DNA of 64,000 bases from CAUZIZ01 sp965219855 (GCA_965219855.1 CBDCOR010000030.1:248001-312000); one strand, 5' to 3'; counted from the first letter of the stretch, positions 31,280 to 40,541 are shown. Program-made: numbers and translations. The notes: generated from the letters alone by a model not told the origin.

Positions 31280-32502
31280 ACCTGAGCCGTCGAGCCAAAG
31301 GCCGTCTCTTCCGATTAACGGCCCTCATGTTCTTCTTCCTGTTGCTGGAGGTAGCCGGCTATCTCTTCCTCTCTATCCAACAGAAGCGCCAACCGCGCCT
31401 ATTCCACCTCGACATCGATCAGTACTTGGCAAGCATCTCAGCCGAAGCTCTCAGAGTCTCAGCCGAGCTCTCGAGAAGGGGCAATTTCTATTCACCGGAT
31501 CAACAGCTGGGCTGGATCCGCCGAGAGAGTTCGAAGCTTAGCTTCCCCAACGGCACCACCATCAGCACCGACTCGCTCGGGTCGCGGAGAATCCCAGGAG
31601 CGTCGGGTCCGGCCACCATCTCCTGTTTCGGAGACAGCTTCACCGAAGGTCTGGAGGTGGACGACGGCGAGACCTGGCAGGCCTACATCGCAAAATCGAC
31701 GGGGAGGGCGGTGCTCAATTTTGGAGTTTCTGGTTATGGACCCGACCAGGCCTTGTTAGGGCTGGAAACCAGACTGAGCGCAGGGATCTGGACGCCGATC
31801 GTGATACTCGCCATGGTCAACGAGAACATGAACCGGATCATGAACGATTTTCGATTCTTCTATACCTACCCAGTCGTCGACATGTTCCTTGCCTTCAAGC
31901 CCATGTTCGTCGAGGGAAATGACAACCACGAACTGATGAATTTCCGACCCTCCGACTTGACCGATCGAGATCAGCTGCGAGCGGCGATGATGGAGGCAAG
32001 CCGCTACGACGCATTCTACGCAGCACGAACCGAGAGACTGTCCTTTCCTCACACGGTCAACGGGCTGCGCTTTCTCCTACGTCAGGGCATAAGCCCAACC
32101 GTTGCCTGGCCCGGAAACTCAGAGGCTGCCAAGCGACGGATGAGCTACATCCTCTCCCGCTTTGTCCAAAATGCCCACCGGAATGACTTCAAGCCGGTCT
32201 TTCTGCTGCTGCCAGAGAACACAGTAGAACTTCGCCAGAGAAGGGGAAGCGATCACCCGTTCCTGAAATTGCTCGTCGAGAAGACTGAACTGCACGGACT
32301 GATTTACATCGACGCCGTCAAGGCCCTCTCCGGAGACAACCGCAACACTTATGTTCCAGACTTCGATTTCAACAAATACAACCGGGAGACGCATCCCTCA
32401 CCCTACGGCAACCAAGCCATCGCGGCAGTGGTACTCAGTGCCCTGGAAGCAGAACTGGGATCACTCGCAGAAAGCCCAGGTCCCAGCACCACAGCTCCCT
32501 AA
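31276..32502 (+). CDS. Membrane-anchored SGNH/GDSL-hydrolase-like protein
   Basis: 408 aa from ATG 31276, overlapping the upstream stop (ATGA). One N-terminal transmembrane segment (LTALMFFFLLLEVAGYLFLS). SGNH block I is CFGDSFTEGLEV, followed by NFGVSGYGPDQALL, and a possible C-terminal catalytic region THPSPYGNQAIA with Asp/His spacing. Such proteins are often O-acetyltransferases or esterases acting on cell-envelope polysaccharide. The stop codon TAA is immediately followed by, or part of, the palindromic repeat. Confidence 0.7.
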   Translation: MNLSRRAKGRLFRLTALMFFFLLLEVAGYLFLSIQQKRQPRLFHLDIDQYLASISAEALRVSAELSRRGNFYSPDQQLGWIRRESSKLSFPNGTTISTDSLGSRRIPGASGPATISCFGDSFTEGLEVDDGETWQAYIAKSTGRAVLNFGVSGYGPDQALLGLETRLSAGIWTPIVILAMVNENMNRIMNDFRFFYTYPVVDMFLAFKPMFVEGNDNHELMNFRPSDLTDRDQLRAAMMEASRYDAFYAARTERLSFPHTVNGLRFLLRQGISPTVAWPGNSEAAKRRMSYILSRFVQNAHRNDFKPVFLLLPENTVELRQRRGSDHPFLKLLVEKTELHGLIYIDAVKALSGDNRNTYVPDFDFNKYNRETHPSPYGNQAIAAVVLSALEAELGSLAESPGPSTTAP

Positions 32503-32598
32503 CCTGAAACTTCATTGGCGAATGTAGCTTTGGCCTCCAGGCCGAAGTCTTATTTTTCCGAGCCTTTGGCTCGGACGGCGGCCTGGAGGCCGAAGCTA
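32503..32598 (+). repeat. Palindromic repeat, left part, split by the group II intron
   Basis: It starts CCTGAAACTTCATTGGCG and contains the long inverted pair GGCCTCCAGGCCG / CGGCCTGGAGGCC around an inner hairpin CCGAGCCTTTGGCTCGG. The same unit, uninterrupted, lies inverted at 59363-59440. The right part continues at 34626. Confidence 0.85.
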
Positions 32599-33188
32599 GT
32601 GCGCCTGTGAAGGCGTTTGATCAGAAGGGTGAAAGTCCCTTCCAGGCTAACGTTACCGGCCTGAAGTCGACAGTGGTAACTGCGTTTCCGTGAGGAAGGG
32701 TGGAGAGCAACCTGAGACGAACGACCAATCCGTAACGCAAGTGAACTCGATTCGGCCAAGCCCGTCGGGGAGGGTCCTGGCAAAGCCCGAACCCTTGACC
32801 GCGCGACGGCCATCCCTCCGACCTGAACGGTCTGCCCGGGGGGATAGACGCGGCAAGTCACGGCGGTGAAGTAACGTGACAAAGCGACCGTGACGAAATG
32901 GCAATGCGGTGGTTGGAGATGGAGAGGTCGGAAGGTCAAACGAGATAAGCAGGGAGATCTGTCGGGTGAGGGACGTGGACGACCCATCGTGAGAGCTCGC
33001 AGTGGGGGACGCTGCGTGAGCAATGGCCCAGGCCCGCGGTGCAGTATCGCCCGCCGAAGGGGAGCGAACCTGGCGATACCGGTGAGGTCGGTTGAAGCGG
33101 CTCGACAGAAGTCAGAGCTCCCATAGTAGCGGGGAAGCCGTGCAGCAAAACGCGGTGGAGCGAAGGGGAGCAGGAAGGTAGATGCTAA

Positions 33189-34547
33189 ATGACTAAATCG
33201 CGGAAACGTAACTCCGCCCAAAGGCGGGACTACATCCCGGTCACAGTGCCGTTTTCGGCTAGCCCGGCTGGAGAGCCCGCTGGCATCGAACAGTGGGCTC
33301 ATCGCGCGGTTTGGACGGATCGCATGTTGGAGACACTTTTGAAAGGAAAGGTGAGAGGAGGGAAATGGCACACGCTGATCGATAAGGTGTTTTGCAGCCG
33401 GAACCTTTCCAGCTCGGCCGAGAAGGTCTTGGGCAGGAAAGGAGCGGCGGGAGTGGACCGGCAAACGTGGGGGGATTTCGCCGAACACGAGCGGGAGGAA
33501 CTCGAATGGTTGCAGGAAGAACTGCGTGAGGGGACCTATCGTCCGGCAGCGGTGCTGCGGAGGTGGATTCCCAAAACAGGCAGTTCGGAAAAGCGACCGC
33601 TGGGGATTCCGACCGTGCGGGATCGAGTCGTGCAAACGGCTTTGGTCCACGGGATCGAGCCGATTCTGGAGGCCACGTTCCATGATCGAAGCTACGGCTT
33701 TCGTCATGGGCGAGGGTGCCACGGCGCACTGCGGTACGTCGAAGAGCTGCTCGAAGCCGGTTATGTGTATGTCGTCGACGCGGATCTGAAGGGTTACTTC
33801 GATACGATCCCGAAAGATCGACTGTTGGACCTGATCCAACAGAAGATATCGGATCGCCGCGTGCTGGGCCTGGTTCAGCTGTTTCTGAATCAGGGGATAC
33901 TGGAAGAGCTGCGTAAGTGGATTCCGGAAGCCGGAGTCCCCCAAGGCGCCGTTCTTTCTCCGGTGTTGTCGAATGCCTACCTCAATCCCCTGGACCATCG
34001 GATGGCCGATCTGGGCTTCCAGATGGTGCGCTACGCGGATGACTTTGTCCTGCTGTGTCGCGCACCCGAGGAGGCTGAAGCGGCCCTGGCCGAAGGGCGG
34101 GACTGGGTGGAGGACAACGGGCTGAGACTGTATCCCGAGAAGACACACATCGTGGACTCGCGAGAGAAGAGCTTTTCGTTCTTGGGCGATTCGTTCCGAG
34201 GCCGTTTTCGGTTTCCACGAGCGAAGAGCCACCGAAAGTTCGTCGAGCGCATTCACGAGCTGACGCCGCGCAAGTCGGGCGACTCGCTGGAGGTCATCCT
34301 CCAGCGGCTCAATCGCTCGACGCAAGGCTGGTTCAACTACTTCCGGCACTGTCATTGGAACATCTTCAAGGACTACGACGGTCTGATCCGTCGTCGTTTG
34401 CGACGCCTGCTTCTGAAGCGCAACCGGAAGAATAGAAAACGCCTCTGTCGAAATCACCGTTGGCCCAACGCCTTCTTTACGGATCATGGGTTCACGAGCC
34501 TGACTGACGCCCATATCCGTTTCGTCCAATCCATAGGAACCTACTGA
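33189..34547 (+). CDS. ltrA: Group II intron reverse transcriptase/maturase
   Basis: 452 aa. RT blocks are visible: AAGVDRQTWGDF, RRWIPKTGSSEKRPLGIPTV, ATFHDRSYGFRHGRGCHGAL, VYVVDADLKGYFDTI, GVPQGAVLSPVLSN and the catalytic MVRYADDFVLLC, then the thumb/X region STQGWFNYFRHCHWN. It ends with a basic tail and no HNH endonuclease. The frame is intact. It splices and mobilises the surrounding intron RNA. Confidence 0.93.
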   Translation: MTKSRKRNSAQRRDYIPVTVPFSASPAGEPAGIEQWAHRAVWTDRMLETLLKGKVRGGKWHTLIDKVFCSRNLSSSAEKVLGRKGAAGVDRQTWGDFAEHEREELEWLQEELREGTYRPAAVLRRWIPKTGSSEKRPLGIPTVRDRVVQTALVHGIEPILEATFHDRSYGFRHGRGCHGALRYVEELLEAGYVYVVDADLKGYFDTIPKDRLLDLIQQKISDRRVLGLVQLFLNQGILEELRKWIPEAGVPQGAVLSPVLSNAYLNPLDHRMADLGFQMVRYADDFVLLCRAPEEAEAALAEGRDWVEDNGLRLYPEKTHIVDSREKSFSFLGDSFRGRFRFPRAKSHRKFVERIHELTPRKSGDSLEVILQRLNRSTQGWFNYFRHCHWNIFKDYDGLIRRRLRRLLLKRNRKNRKRLCRNHRWPNAFFTDHGFTSLTDAHIRFVQSIGTY

Positions 34548-34552
34548 CTGGA

Positions 34553-34585
34553 GAGCTGTATGCGGGAGAATCGCACGTGCAGTTC
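34553..34585 (+). ncRNA. Group II intron domain V
   Basis: A 33-nt hairpin beginning GAGCTGTATGCGG, with a GAGAA-type loop and the return strand CGCACGTGCAGTTC. It carries the conserved catalytic AGC and bulge layout just 3' of the maturase stop. Confidence 0.8.
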
Positions 34586-34625
34586 GGAGGGAGGGGAGCC
34601 GGGTGACCGTGCTTCCCTACCCTAT

Positions 34626-34690
34626 CGCCGGACCCGAAGTTTCGTTCTCGAATGGGACAGCACCGCTGGGGGGCCACTAAGCTGAAACTT
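34626..34690 (+). repeat. Palindromic repeat, right part after the intron
   Basis: CGAAGTTTCGTTCTCGAATGG and CTAAGCTGAAACTT form inverted ends, matching the 14111-14172 module. Together with 32503-32598 it forms one repeat copy interrupted by the intron. Confidence 0.7.
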
Positions 34691-34710
34691 GATCACCGGT
34701 CCTGGATCCT

Positions 34711-34887
34711 TCAAGATCGCGAATCTGCTGGATCGTTTCCGGTCTGGCGCTTCCGTAGCATGGCGGCGATCATCTGCTTGACATCCCGCCAGCCCTTGAT
34801 TGCCACCACCAGGACGACACTGTAGAACATGAGACCCGCGACGATGAGGACGCCTGTCCAGATGATCTTCCATATTTCCGTGTCCAT
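34711..34887 (-). CDS. Small membrane protein accessory to the SSS symporter
   Basis: 58 aa: MDTEIWKIIWTGVLIVAGLM, then a hydrophobic YSVVLVVAIKGWRDVKQMI and a charged tail. It starts at 34887, five bases past the symporter stop (34893), so it is translated as the second gene of the pair. A one-helix partner of this type downstream of sodium:solute symporters is recognised as the 'symporter small accessory protein'. Confidence 0.7.
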   Translation of the reverse strand: MDTEIWKIIWTGVLIVAGLMFYSVVLVVAIKGWRDVKQMIAAMLRKRQTGNDPADSRS

Positions 34888-34892
34888 TGGCC

Positions 34893-36452
34893 TTACCCCC
34901 TATTGCTCGCTTGAAGTGTCCGTGGAGGGTGGGTTCGCTGCGTGATCAGCGAGCCCAAGACCATCCCCACACCTCCCAGAAGCAGGCTGAGAAGAGCCGG
35001 TAGGTTGGATCGCTCCACCAGGGGAGCCAGAAAACCTGGGACGGACTCGGGGAACTGGCTCATGATCAAGAAGCTGATGGGGGCAATGGCACCCAGTAGC
35101 AGTGCGCAATAGGCTCCCGGCGTATTGGATCTTCTCCAGTAGATCCCCAGAACCACCGTCCCCACGGCACCCGAAAAGTAGATGCTGCCGGTAATGTACA
35201 TGAACTTGAAGGCAGTCTCTGGCAGCTGGTAGAGGGCCCCGAAGACGGCCAGGAAGGCCGCCAGGACGACTACGGTAACCCGGGTCCAGTAGACTTCGCG
35301 CGCGCTGGACAGGCCTCCCCAGGTCCCGTCCTCGAGACGAACCTGCTCAGTCTTGCCCAGGATGGCCTTGATGGGTGAGATAACATCGCGCACGATCACC
35401 CCGCTCCAGGCCAGCAGATAGCTGTCGTGAGTGGACATGAAGGCAGCTGCCATTCCCGCCATGAGCAGTCCAGCAAAGCCGATCGGCATGATCTGTCCCA
35501 TCATGTGCGGCATCGCGAACTGCCCGTCATCGGCAAAAGGACCTTGGTAGGAGGCGGTATGGGTAAAGGCAAAGGCGGCGGCGCCCCAGAACATGGGAAT
35601 CACGGCACGGCCCATGACGGTGGCGCTGGAGATCCAGAAGATCCGCTGTGCCACCCTTGGACTCTCGGTGCTGAGGGGACGGGACATCTCTGGTTGCCAG
35701 ATGACGCTGATCAGGCTGACCGCCATGAAGTAGGCGATGAACATCCAGCCGTAGTCCGGGTTCACAATCGGGTCGAAAGCTTGGCCGCCTTTGTGCTGTT
35801 CAATACTCGCAACGATGTTGCTCCAGCCCAGCTGCGGGTGATTAAGAATGACCACTGTCCCCACTAGGAATCCGAGCGATAGCAGCACGAACTGGGCGAA
35901 GTCCGTCAGCACGACCGAGACCATCCCCCCCATCAGTGTGTAGAACACCACTACGGCCAGCATGGCCACCATGACGTAATTAACCCACTCGGGGGGTAAG
36001 CCAGTGAAGCCGACCACGAACTTACTACCCAGGATGGGAAAGAGTCCCATATTTAGGGTCCCCGCCAACGCCAGGAGGATGCCACCCGTCAGCCGGACTC
36101 CGCGGCTGTACTTGATCTCATAGAACTCGGGTACCGTCATCACCTGCAGCTGGCGCAACCGCCGGACGAGAAAGCCGGTGCAGCCTACGATGAGCATAGC
36201 AATGGCCGCGATGAGACCGACGATGAAAGGACTGAATCCGTTCTTGAATCCTTCCTCGGCGAAGTACATCACCGTCACCAGGCCAAGGCCGGTAGACACC
36301 ATGGTGGCCACAGCCATGTGGGTCTTGAGGCTGCGTCCGGCCACCAGGAAGTCGGCGATTCCCTTGATGGTGGTACGCGAGAGGATTCCCGCCAGGATGG
36401 TGGCGCCGATATACACCAACACGATAGCGTAATCGATCCAGCTCAGATGCAT
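34893..36452 (-). CDS. Sodium:solute symporter (SSS) family transporter
   Basis: 519 aa with about 13 hydrophobic segments. It opens MHLSWIDYAIVLVYIGATILAG, with the SSS landmarks IADFLVAGRSL, VMTVPEFYEIKYSRG and MGGMVSVVLTDFAQF. It imports a small organic solute with Na+ at the inner membrane; the substrate cannot be read from sequence. It overlaps the upstream gene by 10 bp and is divergent from the acyl-CoA mutase genes, which makes an organic-acid substrate for that pathway a reasonable guess. Confidence 0.88.
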   Translation of the reverse strand: MHLSWIDYAIVLVYIGATILAGILSRTTIKGIADFLVAGRSLKTHMAVATMVSTGLGLVTVMYFAEEGFKNGFSPFIVGLIAAIAMLIVGCTGFLVRRLRQLQVMTVPEFYEIKYSRGVRLTGGILLALAGTLNMGLFPILGSKFVVGFTGLPPEWVNYVMVAMLAVVVFYTLMGGMVSVVLTDFAQFVLLSLGFLVGTVVILNHPQLGWSNIVASIEQHKGGQAFDPIVNPDYGWMFIAYFMAVSLISVIWQPEMSRPLSTESPRVAQRIFWISSATVMGRAVIPMFWGAAAFAFTHTASYQGPFADDGQFAMPHMMGQIMPIGFAGLLMAGMAAAFMSTHDSYLLAWSGVIVRDVISPIKAILGKTEQVRLEDGTWGGLSSAREVYWTRVTVVVLAAFLAVFGALYQLPETAFKFMYITGSIYFSGAVGTVVLGIYWRRSNTPGAYCALLLGAIAPISFLIMSQFPESVPGFLAPLVERSNLPALLSLLLGGVGMVLGSLITQRTHPPRTLQASNRG

Positions 36453-37006
36453 TTTGTGTCTGATCCTGCGGCCGGTGGCAGGATCTCAGTCATCTCTGCC
36501 ATGGGTCTTCCCTGGCTATCTCGGATCACATTACGGCGTCCGAACAGCTGGTAGGTCCCGGTCAACTGCAGCGCCCGATTAACCACGGCATCCGAGAGGA
36601 CGCTGAAGAATTCCTTGGGCCCGCTGGTGTGGAGGATATTCTGTTCCCTCAAGATCGTGCCCAGGGGGAGATGTTCCTCCAGAATGAGTTGCAGTGCCTG
36701 AGTCTTGAAGAGTGTCAAATCGATCCGAATAGCCCCGAACTCAACCGGGGTGTCGTCAGCTTCCAGCTTCAACACCACCAGTCTCAGTAGCCGGATTTCT
36801 TGCTGATGACGTTCCAATACGTGAAGGGAGATTCTTCGTCCATGGAAAGCCTCTAATGTGGGCGTCATGTCGTTTTCGTGGACCAGCAGGTCCCGGAAGG
36901 GTTGGGGTACCCTCAGACAGCCGATGGTTTGCATTTGGGGAAGGGGCTGTCCCGATCGAAGGTAGATTGCTTCCAGCGCATCCGACACAGAGGGGAGTAT
37001 GCCCAC
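36443..37006 (-). CDS. Chorismate-lyase/UTRA-fold-like protein
   Basis: About 187 aa from GTG 37006; the frame is open to a TTG at 37108. The layout of LLVHENDMTPTLEAFHGRRISLHVLERH, RLVVLKLEADDTPVEFGAIRIDL and LILEEHLPLGTILREQNI resembles the UbiC/UTRA ligand-binding fold. No HTH is visible, so it is unlikely to be a complete GntR-type regulator. It may bind or process a small acid related to the neighbouring transporter and mutase; that is inference. Confidence 0.5.
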   Translation of the reverse strand: MGILPSVSDALEAIYLRSGQPLPQMQTIGCLRVPQPFRDLLVHENDMTPTLEAFHGRRISLHVLERHQQEIRLLRLVVLKLEADDTPVEFGAIRIDLTLFKTQALQLILEEHLPLGTILREQNILHTSGPKEFFSVLSDAVVNRALQLTGTYQLFGRRNVIRDSQGRPMAEMTEILPPAAGSDTKCI

Positions 37007-37125
37007 CCTGAAACTGCGTGGCAAGAGCCCTAGCTCCCTCGGAGCTTCCCGGATAGATGCAGGGCATGTATCATACTGGCTCGACCGGACTGAACAATCT
37101 AGCGCCAAGAAAGCACGAGATCTAG

Positions 37126-38868
37126 ATGAAGAAGGCTAAGAAGCCCCATTTGAGTGAAGATCCGCTACGGGGACTGGAGCAGAAGAGGGAGGGCTGGGAG
37201 AAGGGAGAGCTGAAGCAGTTTCTCGACCGCAGCGGTGAGCGAGACGAGAGTTTTCGGACGGTATCCGGCCTCGACGTAAAGCGTCTCTATGATCCGCTGG
37301 ATGTCAGTCAGCTGGACCACGAAAGAGACCTCGGTTATCCAGGATCCTACCCTTTCGCCCGCGGTGCCTATCCCACCATGTACCGTGGCAGGCTCTGGAC
37401 CCGGCGACAGATCGCCGGCTTCGGCACCGCACGGTCCACCAACGAGCGATACCGTTTTCTCCTAGGTCACGGTCAGACCGGTATTAGCACGGATTTCGAC
37501 CACCCCACCTTGACCGGATACGATTCAGATCACCCGCTGGCGGAGGGAGAAGTGGGCAGGCTTGGAGTCGCGATCGACAGCGTGAACGACATGCAGGAGT
37601 TGTTTGCGGGGATCCCGCTGGACAAGGTCAGCGTCTCCCTCACCATCAACCATCCCGCCATCATCCTGCTCAGCATGCTGCTCTCGGTTGCCGAAGCGAA
37701 TAGCGTGGACTGGGGGGGGCTCAGGGGCACCGTTCAGAATGATTCCTTGAAGGAGTTTCACGGCCAGAAGACCTTCGCCTTACCTCCCAGACCCTCCCTG
37801 AAGCTCACCACTGATGTGGTGGAGTTCTGCACCCGTCACGTTCCCAACTGGTACACCATATCCATCTCGGGCTACCACACTCGGGAGGCGGGTTCCGACG
37901 CCGTCCAGGAGCTGGCCTTTACCTTGGCCCAGGGAATGGCCTACGTAGAATCAGCTCTGGAACGGGGACTGGAAGTGGACGAATTTGCTCCCCGGTTTTC
38001 CTACTTCTTTGGTTGCCACAGCGATTTCTTTGAAGAGGTAGCCAAATTCCGTGCTGCCCGGCGCCTTTGGGCGAGAATCATGAAAGAGCGGTACGGTGCT
38101 CAGCGGCCGGAGTCAATGCGGCTGCGCTACCATACACAGACGCTGGGGTCGACCCTGATGCGGGAGGATCCCAAGAACAATATCGTCCGGGGGGCCATCC
38201 AGGGGCTGGCAGCCGTCCTGGGCGGAACCCAGTCTCTCCACATAAGCGGTTACGATGAGGCCTACGACATCCCTTCGGAGGATGCCATGAAGATGTCTCT
38301 CGCGAGCCAACTCATCATCGCTCATGAGTCAGGTGTTACCAACACAGTCGACCCCATGGCAGGCTCCTACTTTCTGGATTCACTGACACAGACGATCGAG
38401 GAGCGTGTCTGGGAATACCTGAACAAGATCGAGGAGTTGGGCGGAGGCCCCGAAAAGGGGGAGAAGCCGAAAAGCGTCTTGAGAGGAATGCTGCGTGCCA
38501 TCGAGACGGGCTACATCGAACAGGAAATATCCAACGCCGCCTACGAGTATCAACGTCGTGTCGAAAGCAGTGACTATGTGGTCGTGGGGGTGAACCAATA
38601 TCGTTCGGAACAGTCCCAGCCGCTGGAGATCTTCGAGTACGATACCAGCGAGGAGGATCGGCAGCTGGGGCGTCTTAACGAGCTGAGGCGCGAGCGCAAC
38701 AACGGACGTGTCCAGAAGCTCCTGGACGAGACGAAGACGGCGGCTGAAGCCGATGAGAACCTGATGCCTCCTGTACTGGCCGCAGTAGGAGCCGGAGCCA
38801 GTGAGGGAGAGATCATGGATTCCTTGCGGGATGTCTATGGGTCGTACCGGGATCCCGGCGTTTTTTGA
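37126..38868 (+). CDS. hcmA: B12-dependent acyl-CoA mutase, large subunit, 2-hydroxyisobutyryl-CoA-mutase-like
   Basis: 580 aa without the B12 domain, as in two-subunit isobutyryl-/2-hydroxyisobutyryl-CoA mutases. TIM-barrel motifs: RRQIAGFGTARSTNERYRFL, GQTGISTDFDHPT, GYDSDHPLAEGEVGRLGVAI, GTVQNDSLKEFHGQKTF, IIAHESGVTNTVDPMAGSY. At the substrate pocket the protein has Ile96 (Tyr in methylmalonyl-CoA mutase, Phe in isobutyryl-CoA mutase), Asp123 (usually Ala) and Gln214 (Arg in methylmalonyl-CoA mutase). Their spacing, 27 and 118, equals that of Ile90, Asp117 and Gln208 as I recall them for Aquincola HcmA. The family converts 2-hydroxyisobutyryl-CoA to 3-hydroxybutyryl-CoA by radical rearrangement in the cytosol. 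It is followed by its B12 subunit. Confidence 0.85.
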   Translation: MKKAKKPHLSEDPLRGLEQKREGWEKGELKQFLDRSGERDESFRTVSGLDVKRLYDPLDVSQLDHERDLGYPGSYPFARGAYPTMYRGRLWTRRQIAGFGTARSTNERYRFLLGHGQTGISTDFDHPTLTGYDSDHPLAEGEVGRLGVAIDSVNDMQELFAGIPLDKVSVSLTINHPAIILLSMLLSVAEANSVDWGGLRGTVQNDSLKEFHGQKTFALPPRPSLKLTTDVVEFCTRHVPNWYTISISGYHTREAGSDAVQELAFTLAQGMAYVESALERGLEVDEFAPRFSYFFGCHSDFFEEVAKFRAARRLWARIMKERYGAQRPESMRLRYHTQTLGSTLMREDPKNNIVRGAIQGLAAVLGGTQSLHISGYDEAYDIPSEDAMKMSLASQLIIAHESGVTNTVDPMAGSYFLDSLTQTIEERVWEYLNKIEELGGGPEKGEKPKSVLRGMLRAIETGYIEQEISNAAYEYQRRVESSDYVVVGVNQYRSEQSQPLEIFEYDTSEEDRQLGRLNELRRERNNGRVQKLLDETKTAAEADENLMPPVLAAVGAGASEGEIMDSLRDVYGSYRDPGVF

Positions 38869-38904
38869 GTCTTCTTCGATGGCTGACGAAGGGTTGTCGA
38901 GAGC

Positions 38905-39318
38905 ATGACAGAGCAGGCTAAGCCGGTAAAAGTGCTTCTGGCGAAGGTCGGACTGGATGGGCACGACCGAGGCGTCAAGCTGATCGCGCGTGCCATGAAG
39001 GACGCGGGCATGGAAGTGCTCTATCTGGGCATGAGGCTGACCCCCGAAGAGATCGCCTGGGCTGCCCTGCAGGAGGATGTCGAGGTAGTCGGTATCAGTA
39101 TCCTGTCCGGCGCTCACATGCGTCTAATCCCCAAGCTCGTCCAGGCCCTGGACAAGCAAGGACACGGGGACGCGATCCTCCTTGTCGGGGGTACCATTCC
39201 CGACCAGGACGTTCAGCCCCTGCTCGACATGGGGGTCGGAGCGGTCTTTCCGGTGGGAACATTTACCAGCAGCATCGTGGAATACGTCCAGTCGGCCGCC
39301 AGGCCGCAGAATGGCTAA
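38905..39318 (+). CDS. hcmB: B12-binding small subunit of the acyl-CoA mutase
   Basis: 137 aa. The cobalamin motif LLAKVGLDGHDRGVKLIARA supplies the axial-ligand His (DGHDRG); VVGISILSGAH and LLVGGTIPDQD are the Rossmann-like signatures. It starts 36 bp after the large subunit. Separate small subunits are typical of isobutyryl-/2-hydroxyisobutyryl-type mutases. Its TAA stop coincides with the left terminus of MITE-like B. No MeaB-type GTPase chaperone is present in the window. Confidence 0.88.
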   Translation: MTEQAKPVKVLLAKVGLDGHDRGVKLIARAMKDAGMEVLYLGMRLTPEEIAWAALQEDVEVVGISILSGAHMRLIPKLVQALDKQGHGDAILLVGGTIPDQDVQPLLDMGVGAVFPVGTFTSSIVEYVQSAARPQNG

Positions 39319-39590
39319 GTGCTTCCTTCCATAAATACGATGATGTATGCGAATGGGGCTTGTGAGGCGAGATAAAGGCAGGAGGAGGAAGACGATGCGT
39401 GGCCATCTTCGACGACGACCAACACAGAGATCGTCCACAACCCCCATCTGTCCTCCGGGTGGCGACAGGACGGGCCGATGGCTTTGTTGCTCCTCCTCTA
39501 CGATGCCCAGTATCGCCTCGTCGTCGCTTCGCGCCCTCGACCCCGTCGCGCTCGCCACAAACCTCATCGTATTTATGGAAGGGAGCACTA
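39316..39590. mobile_element. MITE-like element B, complete copy
   Basis: About 275 bp with terminal inverted repeats of roughly 27 bp: left TAAGTGCTTCCTTCCATAAA(TACGATGA), right the complement of TAGTGCTCCCTTCCATAAAT. It fills the space between hcmB and the ligase start codon (ATG 39607). Half of it recurs at 22801-22929. It could alter expression of the downstream gene. Confidence 0.75.
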
Positions 39591-40541
39591 AACGGTCAAG
39601 ATTCTGATGGAGTGGCCTCCTCAGTACGACGCTTCCTATCAGCCCGCTCCCGACAGCGAGTACTGGGACTCTCTGCGGGAGACCCAGGATCCCGCCGACA
39701 GGGAGAAACTCATCCTTCAGAAAATACGCCATCAGGTCAGCTACGCCTGGAAAAGGTCGGAGTTCTACCGAGAGTTCTACAAAGATTTGAAGGTCGACCC
39801 GACTGAAATCAGTAGTCTTGAACAGTTTCGGAAGCTGCCCATCCTGACCAAGGAAGAGATCCGCCTGGAGCAGGAACAGCATCCTCCTTTTGGGCGCTTC
39901 TTGTTTATCCCCGAAGAACAGGTGTTTCACATTCATGGCACCTCCGGAACCACCGGCAGGCCGACGGTTTTCGGCATAGGACGCGACGACTGGGAGCGTA
40001 TCGCCGAGGCCCATGCTCGGGTGCTCTGGTCGGTGGGCCTGAGACCCGATGACATTGTCATGATCAGCTCCTTGTTCAGCCTCTACATCGGCAGCTGGGG
40101 AGCTCTGTTGGGGGTCGAAAGGCTCGGCGCCCGCTGCTTCCCGTTCGGTGCCGGTGTGTCCGGACAAACCGAGCGGGCTGTCGAGTGGATCAGAATGGTG
40201 CAGCCCACAGCGCTATACGGCACTCCCTCCTACGCCCTCTATCTGGCTGAAGTGGCCAAGAAGATGGGCTGTGATCCCAAGAAAGATTTCAACTTTCGTC
40301 TGATGTTCTTTTCCGGTGAACCAGGAGCCAGCGTTCCCGCCACCCGCCGTCAGATTCAGGACACTTTCGGCTGTGAGGTCGTGGATCAGGGCAGCATGGC
40401 TGAGATGACCCCCTGGATGACCAATTCGGGCTGCCGGCACCTGGAGCGGGGAATGCATCTCTGGATGGATATCGTCTACACCGAGATGCTTCATCCTGAA
40501 ACCCGACACCCGGTGCCTCCGGGTGAGGAGGGAGTTCCGGT

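Larger units (their letters stand above)
32599..34625 (+). mobile_element. Group II intron
   Basis: The 5' end is GTGCGCCTGTGAAGG at 32599, directly after the hairpin repeat. A structured region of about 590 nt precedes the maturase ORF. Domain V follows it (34553-34585), and the 3' end is near 34625 (CCTACCCTAT). The exons on either side belong to one copy of the dispersed repeat. No endonuclease domain is present in the encoded protein. The exact 3' boundary is inferred. Confidence 0.85.

Noticed and set aside
32550..34529. A 659-residue minus-strand frame across the group II intron
   Set aside because: It runs antisense to the reverse transcriptase and the intron RNA and has no domain-like features; the plus strand has all RT motifs.
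37126..38868. Calling the mutase a methylmalonyl-CoA mutase
   Set aside because: The Tyr and Arg that read the methylmalonyl carboxylate are Ile96 and Gln214 here, and the B12 domain is a separate gene.
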